A stretch of DNA of 57,623 nt from Tolypothrix brevis GSE-NOS-MK-07-07A (GTDB lineage Bacteria; Cyanobacteriota; Cyanobacteriia; Cyanobacteriales; Nostocaceae). The position numbers were made by a program, and so were the translations under genes. The stretch's first letter is position 1; each line of letters starts with the position of its first letter. Shown piece by piece: positions 8,573-16,065 of this stretch. Where the stretch lies: contig JAHHIJ010000040.1 in the NCBI GenBank assembly GCA_019358985.1, positions 1 through 57,623 on the forward strand. Reading direction: 5' to 3'. Below the pieces are notes generated by a model. The model ran no database searches and was not told the origin of the DNA. It was given only the letters and a program-made list of their open reading frames with translations.

Positions 8573-8923
8573 TTACTTTTGTCTAATTCGCTGCCATGAG
8601 ACAGTGATAAATGACACTGCAAACAATGAATGTATGATGATTACAAGTGTATTAGCCATGCCACCAATAAAGCTGTAGATTTGGGAAACCGCTACCAGGG
8701 TATGAAAAATAGACAAAGCGATTAATCCCGGTTTCAATGCTTTTTTGTCGGTCAATGAGAGCATTAAAAAACTCAAAGTCCCCAAGGACAAAGCACCACA
8801 TCCTATTACCCGCAGTAAAGAAATAGACAATTCGCTATCTAGGGCAAACAAAGTTGGAAACAAGAGAAATACACAACCAATTCCTATTTCAAAAATAGTA
8901 TTGGCTATTAATAGCATTCGCAT
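8573..8923 (-). CDS. Small four-helix membrane protein
   Basis: 116 residues with four hydrophobic segments (about 3-27, 35-55, 64-85, 88-109) separated by short loops, the second loop basic (LTDKKALKPG). The size and layout are like the small integral-membrane proteins annotated as DUF4345-type, but I cannot assign the family from motifs. Likely in the cytoplasmic or thylakoid membrane. Monocistronic. Function unknown. Confidence 0.7.
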   Translation of the reverse strand: MRMLLIANTIFEIGIGCVFLLFPTLFALDSELSISLLRVIGCGALSLGTLSFLMLSLTDKKALKPGLIALSIFHTLVAVSQIYSFIGGMANTLVIIIHSLFAVSFITVSWQRIRQK

Positions 8924-9082
8924 TCAGCAAACCATACTTCAGACTCGAACACAACCTTAACATAACTTTATACGCGGGACTCACATACAAGCAATCTGTT
9001 TGTCATGGGGGTGCTGAAGCTGATACCAAAACTTGGTAAAGTTGTTAAAACTCTCCAATTGCTTAATCTGTACTGTAGGAAA

Positions 9083-9397
9083 ATGCCTATTTATAGAGAG
9101 CGTTACGCAGATGATTGGAATGACATAGCTACTGCCATTAAAGCGGCAGCTTCTTGGCGCTGTCGGCATTGTGGGCAACAGTGTTTGCGCCCAGGTGAAA
9201 AGCCAAAGGAACTGTCACGCTCTGAGTGGACAATGCTGACGCTCTCGGTACACCATGCCAATTTTACACCTGAAGATAACCGACCAGAGAACCTTATTCC
9301 GCTTTGCACACCATGCCACCTTGCGCTGCACAGTCGGGCGCGAGGAAGGACAAACACAACACAGGGGCAGTTGGAGTTGGCACTTTGGACGAATTAA
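9083..9397 (+). CDS. HNH endonuclease
   Basis: About 104 residues from the ATG at 9083 (MPIYRERYADDWNDIATAIK); upstream codons are open but unlikely. The HNH core is complete: a first zinc pair CRHCGQQC, the VHH strand (LTLSVHHANFTPEDN), the Asn (RPENLIPLC) and the closing CTPCH. Small stand-alone HNH proteins of this type are common in cyanobacteria; many are homing or restriction-like nucleases of unproved role. No partner methylase or intron is adjacent. Confidence 0.82.
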   Translation: MPIYRERYADDWNDIATAIKAAASWRCRHCGQQCLRPGEKPKELSRSEWTMLTLSVHHANFTPEDNRPENLIPLCTPCHLALHSRARGRTNTTQGQLELALWTN

Positions 9398-9763
9398 AGG
9401 TTGGGGTATGGGGGTGCGTTGGCGCAAGCCCTTAGAGTAAGACATCGCTTGGGATTTCCTCTAAGAATAAAAGGGACGAAGTGCGATCGCTCTTGGGTTT
9501 CCTCGCTTGAGTTGGAAGTGCGCTTGGGGTTTCCTCGCTTGAATGAAGGCGCGATCGCGCTTGGCTTGAATTTTCAGCGTAAATGAGCAGAATCACCACT
9601 CATTTGATCCCGAAACCGCTACTTTTGATCTCGTTGACAAGAGTTTGTGGGGGAATTGACTTTTTTGGTTGATTACTTTGTCCTGGTGTCACAGACTCGA
9701 TTGCGAGATTGATGGTAGTTTATTTTTGCACAAACTCAGTAAATCGCAACCGCGATACAAGCT
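9398..9763. repeat. Spacer with TTTCCTCGCTTG / TTTCCTCTAAGAA repeats
   Basis: 9440-9590 holds a close series of the dispersed motifs: TTTCCTCTAAGAATAAAA near 9457, then two TTTCCTCGCTTGA copies near 9500 and 9530, alternating with HIP1 octamers. No gene is seen. The last 150 bases probably contain the promoter of the phosphatase gene, but I cannot name its boxes. Confidence 0.5.
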
Positions 9764-10402
9764 ATGACACTCAATTTATATTTGCTGCGACACGGAGAAA
9801 CTACTTTTAGTCAAAGTGGTAATTTCTGCGGTGAAACTGATGCGGAGTTGACAACAGAGGGGGTGCAGATGGCATTCGGTTTTGCCGATGTCTATCAAAA
9901 ATTGAAGTGGGAGGCTGTTTATGTTAGCCCGATGAAGCGCACAATTGCAACTGCCAAGCCATTTTGTGATGCTATCGGTATGGATATGCAGTTGCGTGAC
10001 GGACTTAGAGAGGGTAGTTACGGCGAATGGGAAGGGAAGAGTAAATCGTTTGCCCAAGAGAATTACGCCCAAAACTATCTAAAATGGTTGACAGAACCAG
10101 CTTGGAATGCACCACTAGGCGGAGAAACTGCGGTAGATATTGCTAACCGTTCTATGCCTGTAATTGCTGAAATTCAAGAAAAACATCCCCAAGGTAATGT
10201 TTTAGTGGTTTCCCATAAAGCCACGATTCGGATTATGCTTTGCAGTTTACTGGGAATTGATTTGGGACGCTATCGCTATCGGGTGAATATTTTGGTCGCG
10301 TCGGTAAGTATGGTTAAATTTGACGTTAATGGTCCCTTGTTAGAAATATTAGGCGATCGCCATCATATACCCGATCATATTCGCTCTCGTCCGGGAACAT
10401 AA
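9764..10402 (+). CDS. Histidine phosphatase family protein (phosphoglycerate-mutase-like)
   Basis: 212 residues. The catalytic LRHGET sits at residues 8-13 (LYLLRHGETTFSQSGNFCGE), and the second His is in VVSHKATIRIML. The Glu of the acid pocket and GNF/GET signatures match the cofactor-dependent PGM/histidine phosphatase branch 1, of the broad-specificity phosphatase kind rather than glycolytic mutase. The reaction is phosphomonoester hydrolysis through a phosphohistidine. Full length. Monocistronic, convergent with the small secreted protein at 10430. Substrate unknown. Confidence 0.88.
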   Translation: MTLNLYLLRHGETTFSQSGNFCGETDAELTTEGVQMAFGFADVYQKLKWEAVYVSPMKRTIATAKPFCDAIGMDMQLRDGLREGSYGEWEGKSKSFAQENYAQNYLKWLTEPAWNAPLGGETAVDIANRSMPVIAEIQEKHPQGNVLVVSHKATIRIMLCSLLGIDLGRYRYRVNILVASVSMVKFDVNGPLLEILGDRHHIPDHIRSRPGT

Positions 10403-10429
10403 TAGACATTTTTCAATTAGTTCTGTGAG

Positions 10430-10795
10430 TCAAGATTGCGTGGGCTGGGCGTAAGCTACCAGTTTACGGCGTAATATTCGCTTACCCTTGTTGTAAATAT
10501 TTAGATACATTCCCTCATTAGAATTTTCACGCCAGGAAACTGAATAAGTATAGTCTCCATTTTCCCAAGTAATACCTCGATAACCGTTATCACGCCAGGA
10601 TGTTCCGTCTTTTAAGTCGATGCATTTACTTTTAGCATCACAGCCTCTATAAGTATTACCGTTTTCCCCAACACCCAAAGTAATGGTAAATTCTCCGGCA
10701 CGGTAAGTCTCAGCTTTTACATGATTAGCAGTTGCTCCAATCAAAGAAGCAGTCAAAATTGCGGTCAACAGGAATTTTTTTAAGGGTTTAATCAT
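10430..10795 (-). CDS. Small secreted hypothetical protein
   Basis: 121 residues with a Sec signal peptide (MIKPLKKFLLTAILTASLIG, cleavage near VKA-ET). The mature part is about 93 residues with two Cys in YRGCDAKSKC that may form a disulphide, and a Trp/Tyr/Gly-rich beta region (NGYRGITWENGDYTYSVSWR). This is typical of small exported proteins found across Nostocales. Function unknown. Monocistronic. Confidence 0.75.
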   Translation of the reverse strand: MIKPLKKFLLTAILTASLIGATANHVKAETYRAGEFTITLGVGENGNTYRGCDAKSKCIDLKDGTSWRDNGYRGITWENGDYTYSVSWRENSNEGMYLNIYNKGKRILRRKLVAYAQPTQS

Positions 10796-11069
10796 ATTTA
10801 CATAAGTGAATTTTTGCTAATAACAAAGCCGTTACTTTGTTGCTTGTTTACTGCGGTAATATTTGGGGTTGCCCTGAAAAAGCCAGTATGTCATTGTTGT
10901 TTGGTAGATTTCCTCGCTTGAATTAGGTGCGTGGGCGATCGCACTTAGTACAAAAAAGTGTTTTGTAAATTCATAACTACTCACATTTTTATATAGATTA
11001 GCTACTTCCTTTAAGCTAGCGATTGTGAGGAGGCGATCGCGATCGCTCACACCAAAACTGAGCAAACAA

Positions 11070-11318
11070 CTAATTCGACAAATACTTAGCCAACAAATCC
11101 TGCCCCTGAGCGCCCATCTCATCAAGCTTCTGCTCAATAAGCTTCATCGCCATCGGGGACGGCGTTGAGCGTCCATTTTCCCAACGATTAATCGTGGTAT
11201 ATGTCACACCGAGAGTTGCTGCAAACTGTTCTTGCGTTAGCCCAGCTAAAAGCCGCAAATCACGAATGATCCGCCCTACCTCTGACTGGTTGATAGCCAA
11301 GGGTTTTTTAATAGTCAT
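11070..11318 (-). CDS. XRE-family helix-turn-helix regulator
   Basis: 82 residues. The HTH is clear: IIRDLRLLAGLTQEQFAATL then GVTYTTINRWENGRSTPSPM, the usual five-helix Cro/CI-type domain. The C-terminal helix (KLIEQKLDEMGAQGQDLLAK) may dimerise. This size is common for antitoxin-type regulators, yet no toxin gene is adjacent. The upstream 11320-11650 region is non-coding and may contain its operator. Confidence 0.85.
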   Translation of the reverse strand: MTIKKPLAINQSEVGRIIRDLRLLAGLTQEQFAATLGVTYTTINRWENGRSTPSPMAMKLIEQKLDEMGAQGQDLLAKYLSN

Positions 11319-11784
11319 TTAACTTCTAGCCTAACTAGTAGACCTTAATCGTCGATCACCGGATAGAGGTTTTCAAGTTTTGCGAAGACGTTTTCAATGA
11401 TTAATGGCAAAATTTATCCGGCAATCGTCAAGGATGCTCTACTAGGGCTTGCTATATGATTTGTTACATATTAACCATGCGAAATCTCAATTAACCTCAG
11501 TGTATATCCGTAAAATCCATTTTTACAGTAAAATTTATTGCTTGAGTGAATGGGAGTTTTTTAAGTGATGTTGAACTTGAATTCTTAGAGGAAAAGTCTA
11601 GATGGGCGATGGCGTAACCGCGATTTCAAAGAGTGCGATCGCGGCTTAAACAAATTTGATATACAATCCCAAGCAGTAATAGTACCCTTAAGGGTACTAT
11701 CGGATATGTTTTTAAGGTTGTAAATAATAGATTATCATTACGTAAGCCTTTGTTTACTTTTAAAACATCCTCTGAGAACTATTA
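11319..11784. other. Non-coding region upstream of the IscB element
   Basis: No gene seen. It holds GAATTCTTAGAGGAAAAG near 11578, a dispersed repeat (ACCGCGATTTCAAAGAG near 11618) and a perfect palindrome at 11679-11700 listed separately. If the omega RNA has a 5' guide, its template is the last 15-20 bases of this region. Confidence 0.45.
11679..11700. repeat. Perfect 22-bp palindrome upstream of IscB leader
   Basis: Two 11-bp arms meet without spacer: ATAGTACCCTT (11679-11689) and its exact reverse complement (11690-11700). It is about 85 bases before the structured IscB leader. It could be an operator, the left-end hairpin of the element, or an unrelated palindrome. Confidence 0.6.
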
Positions 11785-12055
11785 AGTCAACCACCCACCA
11801 CTAATCGGAGTACCGATATAGTGGGGGCTTGAAAGAGCCGAGTTGACCAGTCTAAGTGTTAAATCACTACGTTTAAGGCAAGTGTTCAAGACCTACCAAG
11901 GGATGCGTAGCTAGTCCCTTGCTCTAGAACTTAAAAGTTAAACAGGCTTAAGGGTTAAACCAGTGCTTTTGAGATAGTTACCGACCTTAAACATTGACGT
12001 TCGCGAAGCGTCTCCCCTTGGGAGAAGCTAACTTTACCCGAAAGGAGGGGCAGAA
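11785..12055 (+). ncRNA. Omega RNA (HEARO-like) of the IscB system
   Basis: The leader upstream of iscB folds into nested helices. GTCAAC (11786-11791) pairs with GTTGAC (11842-11847). Inside lie CCCACCACTA (11794-11803) with TAGTGGGGG (11819-11827), its ATCGG/CCGAT tip (11804-11808 with 11813-11817), and the hairpin 11826-11839 (GGCTT/GAGCC). Further on, CAAGGGA/TCCCTTG pair around 11898-11920. IscB proteins use such an upstream RNA, whose 5' end is the guide. The guide here would be the bases just before 11785. The 3' end is taken as the iscB start; exact ends are not determined. Confidence 0.75.
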
Positions 12056-13339
12056 ATGTCCAAAGTGTTTGTAATTGATTCCCAAAAAAGACCGTTAGAC
12101 CCGATTCACTCCGCACAGGCGAGGCAGTTATTACGAAACAAAAAAGCAGCAATATTTAGGCACTTCCCGTTCACCCTCATCTTAAAAGAATCACGCATTG
12201 AAACTCCTGTATCACCACTCAGATTAAAAATCGATCCAGGTGCAAAAACTACAGGGATAGCTTTAGTTAACGATATAACAGGAGAAGTTGTATTTGCTGC
12301 TGAGTTAAAACACAGAGGTTTTGCAATCCGAGATGCTTTAACCTCTAGAAGACAGCTAAGACGGGCTAGACGGGCTAGAAAAACTCGTTACAGAAAACCA
12401 AGGTTTTTGAATAGAACCCGTTCAGAGGGATGGTTAGCACCTAGTCTACAAAGCCGAGTTGACAACATCAAGACTTGGGTTGATAAATTACGTCGATTTG
12501 CACCAATCACGACTATCAGTCAAGAGTTAGTACGGTTTGATATGCAACTGATGCGGAATCCAGATATTCAAGGGGAGGAGTATCAACAAGGCACTCTCCA
12601 AGGGTTTGAGACTCGTGAGTACTTGCTTGAAAAGTGGAACAGGGAATGCGTTTATTGCGGTATTAAAGACATTCCTCTTCAGATTGAACACATTCACCCA
12701 AGAGCCAAAGGAGGTTCTAACTCAATCACAAATCTGACACTGAGTTGCGAAAAATGTAACACCAAGAAAGGAATCAAAGATATCAAAGATTTTCTTAAAA
12801 AAGACCCATCAAGGTTAGAGAAAATCTTAAAACAAGTAAAAATACCATTGGCAGATGCAGCAGCCGTAAACACAACTAGATTCGCATTACTGAATGCTTT
12901 AAAATCAACTGGGCTGCCAGTAGAAACAGGTTCAGGAGGTTTAACTAAGTTTAACCGTAGCCAACAAAACCTAGAAAAGACTCATTGGTTAGATGCTGCT
13001 GCTGTTGGTGAATCAACTCCTAAATTAATTATCAAAGGAATTAAACCATTGTTAATTACAGCGAACGGACATGGTTCTAGACAATCATGCCGTACTGATA
13101 AGTTTGGGTTCCCCTCTCGTTACGTTCCCAGGTTCAAGTTTGTTAATGGCTTTCAGACCGGAGATATTGTTAAAGCTATTGTCACAAAAGGTAAAAAGAT
13201 TGGTCAATATATTGGGCGAGTAGCTGTCAGAACCAGTGGTAGCTTTAATATCTCAGATACTTTCGGTCTAGTTCAAGGCATTTCTCACAAATACTGTAAA
13301 TCAATTCATAAAAAGGACGGCTACGAATATGGAAAATAA
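12056..13339 (+). CDS. iscB: IscB RNA-guided nuclease (RuvC-HNH)
   Basis: 427 residues, ribosome site AAAGGAGGGG 6-7 bases before the ATG. Order: N-terminal PLMP-like domain (RPLDPIHSAQARQLLRNKKA), RuvC-I (LKIDPGAKTTGIALV, Asp), arginine-rich bridge helix (SRRQLRRARRARKTRYRKPR), RuvC-II (ISQELVRFD, Glu), HNH (VYCGIKDIPLQIEHIHPRAK with closing CEKCN), RuvC-III (THWLDAAAVG). All catalytic positions look present. IscB cuts double-stranded DNA guided by omega RNA and is the ancestor of Cas9. The C-terminal 100 residues (TDKFGFPSRYVPRFKFVNGF) fit the RNA/TAM-recognition part. Apparently intact. Confidence 0.93.
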   Translation: MSKVFVIDSQKRPLDPIHSAQARQLLRNKKAAIFRHFPFTLILKESRIETPVSPLRLKIDPGAKTTGIALVNDITGEVVFAAELKHRGFAIRDALTSRRQLRRARRARKTRYRKPRFLNRTRSEGWLAPSLQSRVDNIKTWVDKLRRFAPITTISQELVRFDMQLMRNPDIQGEEYQQGTLQGFETREYLLEKWNRECVYCGIKDIPLQIEHIHPRAKGGSNSITNLTLSCEKCNTKKGIKDIKDFLKKDPSRLEKILKQVKIPLADAAAVNTTRFALLNALKSTGLPVETGSGGLTKFNRSQQNLEKTHWLDAAAVGESTPKLIIKGIKPLLITANGHGSRQSCRTDKFGFPSRYVPRFKFVNGFQTGDIVKAIVTKGKKIGQYIGRVAVRTSGSFNISDTFGLVQGISHKYCKSIHKKDGYEYGK

Positions 13340-13431
13340 AAGATTTGTTAATTGTTCAACTGTCCCTCTCATTGTTTGTGCTGACGCACAAAATTATTCA
13401 AGGGACGTTTCACAATTAACCCGGACATCCT

Positions 13432-13464
13432 CCCGCCACCAAACTGAGTACAGTTTTGGTGGGA
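13432..13464 (+). repeat. 3' hairpin of the IscB element
   Basis: CCACCAAACTG (13436-13446) pairs with CAGTTTTGGTGG (13451-13462, one bulged T) around a 4-base loop. It follows iscB by about 95 bases and ends 18 bases before the ATG of the next gene. It may be the right-end hairpin recognised by a TnpA or a transcription terminator; it has no T tract, which favours the first. Confidence 0.6.
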
Positions 13465-13481
13465 GTCTCCTGGAGGTTTAA

Positions 13482-15614
13482 ATGATTCCTCCTCAACAGC
13501 TAATCCAAGAAACTATAGAACGATATAAAACGCGCTCCGCAGAGCGCGGGAGCAACATTCGTAAACTTTCATCTGGTTCGGTTCTCAATGTAGACACCCC
13601 TGAACGTGTCAACAGACGTTTGGAAAGAATTGCTCGTAATCCTGTAGCTGCTTCTATTTTATCTGAAGCCAAAATTTCCATAGACGATTTGTCTAGCGAG
13701 GAGTTTAATCGCGTTGTTCAAGAGCGGATTATTGGTCAAAGAGACCTAATGAGTATTTCATACTTGGAATATGGACTGAAGGTTTCGCGGTCTATCTGCC
13801 GCATCATTTTACGCAGTCGTAGTGGGAGCGTGATAGGGTACGGGACTGGCTTTATGGTTTCTCCCCGTCTATTACTTACCAACAATCATGTACTATCTTC
13901 GGTGGAAGAGGCTATGCCAGCCTTAGCCGAGTTTAATTACCAAAGCAGCATAGAGGGACAGATGTTGCAGTCCTCTGCCTATGAATTAGATCCCATTACT
14001 TTCTTTATCACAAATCAATACCTCGACTATAGCCTGGTTGCTGTTAAAGAAAAGCTGGATGGCTCTCCTCTAAATGACTTTGGCTGGAACCCCTTGATAG
14101 AAGAGCAGGGCAAGGTGATTGTAGGAGAGTACGTTAACATCATTCAGCATCCCAAAGGGGAACCAAAGCAAGTAGCGCTAAGAGAAAATCAATTAGTCGA
14201 TTTGTTAGATGATTTTCTGCACTATCAAACGGACACAGCTCCTGGTTCTTCCGGCTCACCTGTTTTTAATGATCAGTGGGAAGTTGTAGGACTCCATCAT
14301 TCTGGCGTTCCTAAAATGGATGACCAAGGTAACTACTTGACAATTGATGGAAGTGTCTGGACTCCGGGAATGGGAGAAGACCGCATTGCTTGGGTAGCTA
14401 ATGAAGGAATTCGCATTAGCCAGATTATTAAAGACATCAAAAACCAGCAAAATCTGTCCCAAGTGCAACGCACTTTGCGTTCTGGGCTGTTTGATGGGAG
14501 TCAGTTGCCTTTGCCTGTTGTCAAAGAGCAGAAGTCACTAACTACTACCATAAATAACGGCATTGTTACCTGGACTATTCCTCTTCAAGTCAGTGTAAAC
14601 CTTGGACAAGCAGGGATTGTTTCATCATCTCAAACGAATTCAGTTACCGTGCATCCAACTCCAGATTCACAAAGCGCCAAAACTTCGCTATCTGATGTTG
14701 AATTGCCAGATATTGCTCCCGATGCTGAGTGGCAGGCAGAACTGAGACAATTAGAGCGCCTTCGTACTGGAGAAATTCTCTATTATGATCAGGTTGAAGA
14801 TACGCAAAATCGTGACCAATATTACAGTGAAATTGTCTCAAAACTCAACTCCTTAAATAAGTCTGAATTGTTTAATCATCTGCATCAGTTATTGGAAAAA
14901 ACCCACACCAGAAAGTTAGATTATGAGCCGAAAAAGTATTTGTATCCGTGGGTGGATCTGCAACCTGACTCAAAGATTAGAAGTATTTACTCGCGTCTTG
15001 AATACACACCAGAACAAATTATCCAAGAGGATCTCCTAATTGAAAAAAGGCGAGCATCTCGTTTGCAAGAAATTATACTTAGAGAGTCACTCACGACAGC
15101 AGAGATTTTAGAAAGGGTAAATACCCTTGAAAGAGATTTACCATACAACTGTGAGCATGTAGTTCCACAGTCGTGGTTTAAAGATGTATCACCCAAACCT
15201 ATGAAAGGCGATTTGCATCATTTGTTCGCATGTGAGATGGCGTGTAACTCCTTCCGAGGAAATAGTCCCTTCACTGACTTTGATGACTTTGATAACTTTG
15301 AAGAAGCAACTCGTAACAATTGCGGTAAATCTGAAGGTAACAGGTTTGAACCGGGTTTTGGTAAAGGGGAAGCCGCCCGTGCTACTCTTTACTTTTTGTT
15401 GCGTTACCCAGGCGTGATCAATAACTTAAATAAGGAGTACAAACCAGAACATTTAAAAACTTTACTTGATTGGCATAAGCAATATCCTGTCACCGAGCAT
15501 GAGAAACATAGAAATATGGCTGTTGCCAGTAAGCAGAAGCAGGGCAACCGTAACCCATTAATTGACTTTCCAGAATGGACAGATTTAATAGATTTTAGCC
15601 TAGGCATTGGGTAA
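13482..15614 (+). CDS. Trypsin-like serine protease fused to endonuclease I
   Basis: 710 residues; GGAGG lies 6 bases before the ATG. Residues 1-105 are a helical N-terminal region. Residues 106-300 are a chymotrypsin/V8-like protease with His in LLLTNNHVLS, Asp in NQYLDYSLVAV and Ser in DTAPGSSGSPVFND. About 350-420 is a linker. Residues 430-705 resemble bacterial endonuclease I (EndA/Vvn type) with the HH/N site in NCEHVVPQSWF and DLHHLFACEMACNSFRGNSP. There is no signal peptide, so both activities would be cytoplasmic and need restraint; an abortive-defence effector is plausible. A GC hairpin around 13530-13551 lies inside the gene and may be an inserted repeat. Confidence 0.85.
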   Translation: MIPPQQLIQETIERYKTRSAERGSNIRKLSSGSVLNVDTPERVNRRLERIARNPVAASILSEAKISIDDLSSEEFNRVVQERIIGQRDLMSISYLEYGLKVSRSICRIILRSRSGSVIGYGTGFMVSPRLLLTNNHVLSSVEEAMPALAEFNYQSSIEGQMLQSSAYELDPITFFITNQYLDYSLVAVKEKLDGSPLNDFGWNPLIEEQGKVIVGEYVNIIQHPKGEPKQVALRENQLVDLLDDFLHYQTDTAPGSSGSPVFNDQWEVVGLHHSGVPKMDDQGNYLTIDGSVWTPGMGEDRIAWVANEGIRISQIIKDIKNQQNLSQVQRTLRSGLFDGSQLPLPVVKEQKSLTTTINNGIVTWTIPLQVSVNLGQAGIVSSSQTNSVTVHPTPDSQSAKTSLSDVELPDIAPDAEWQAELRQLERLRTGEILYYDQVEDTQNRDQYYSEIVSKLNSLNKSELFNHLHQLLEKTHTRKLDYEPKKYLYPWVDLQPDSKIRSIYSRLEYTPEQIIQEDLLIEKRRASRLQEIILRESLTTAEILERVNTLERDLPYNCEHVVPQSWFKDVSPKPMKGDLHHLFACEMACNSFRGNSPFTDFDDFDNFEEATRNNCGKSEGNRFEPGFGKGEAARATLYFLLRYPGVINNLNKEYKPEHLKTLLDWHKQYPVTEHEKHRNMAVASKQKQGNRNPLIDFPEWTDLIDFSLGIG

Positions 15615-16065
15615 ATTATAGACGCAGCAGCATTGGCTCAATATAAGAATCTTTCATATTTTCTGTTTTGGATAGAAATAGTGATGGGGTGCGATCGCAC
15701 ATTACTCGTCCAAGTGCGTTCACGTACTCGTGTGCCGTTCGCGCAGCGTCTGGTGCGATTGAGAAGGTATCGCACTCACCCAACTATTTACGCTTGACGA
15801 CAGGAGTATCATTCAGAAAAAGAACCAGATAAAAATTTGGGACAAATACTAAACCCAAAAAATACATATAAAGAAGCTTCTCCTTCTTTGCTTCCTGAAG
15901 GAAGTGCTGTTTCTGAGGAAGTAGCAAATGTCGAAACATAATAAGACTTTTAAGCTTAACCCGGTTTTCTGTTCCAATGATCCTCATACTCTGAATCCGG
16001 TTTGATTTTTGAACAAAATTACGCATTTGTAGGGTGAGGAGCGTGAAACGCGCTCCTCACCATTC
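15615..16065. other. Spacer with a strong inverted repeat at 16033-16061
   Basis: No convincing gene. 15690-15780 is repeat-rich (CGTTCGCGCAGCGTCTGG). GGTGAGGAGCG (16033-16043) and CGCTCCTCACC (16051-16061) form a perfect 11-bp stem with a 7-base loop, placed just after the stop of the convergent minus-strand gene. It may stop transcription from that side, though no T tract follows. Confidence 0.55.

Larger units (their letters stand above)
11679..13464 (+). mobile_element. IscB-encoding IS200/IS605-like element without a TnpA transposase (ends approximate)
   Basis: The region contains a structured leader RNA, iscB and a 3' hairpin (13432-13464), the usual layout of non-autonomous ISC elements that depend on a TnpA supplied elsewhere. 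No Y1 transposase is in the window. The left end is not defined by the sequence alone; 11679 is simply the outermost structured position. The right end is put at the hairpin just before the next gene's ribosome site. Confidence 0.5.

Noticed and set aside
9401-9586. 61-codon plus-strand frame after the HNH gene
   Set aside because: Made entirely of HIP1 and TTTCCTCGCTTG repeats.
10832-11137. 101-codon minus-strand frame
   Set aside because: Overlaps the XRE gene, contains repeat-derived sequence, and shows no family features.
12056-13339. Cas9
   Set aside because: Only 427 residues, PLMP-type start, omega-like leader, no cas genes or array: IscB instead.
15784-16026. 80-codon minus-strand frame
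   Set aside because: Basic and hydrophobic by chance, no ribosome site, no family features; left as spacer.
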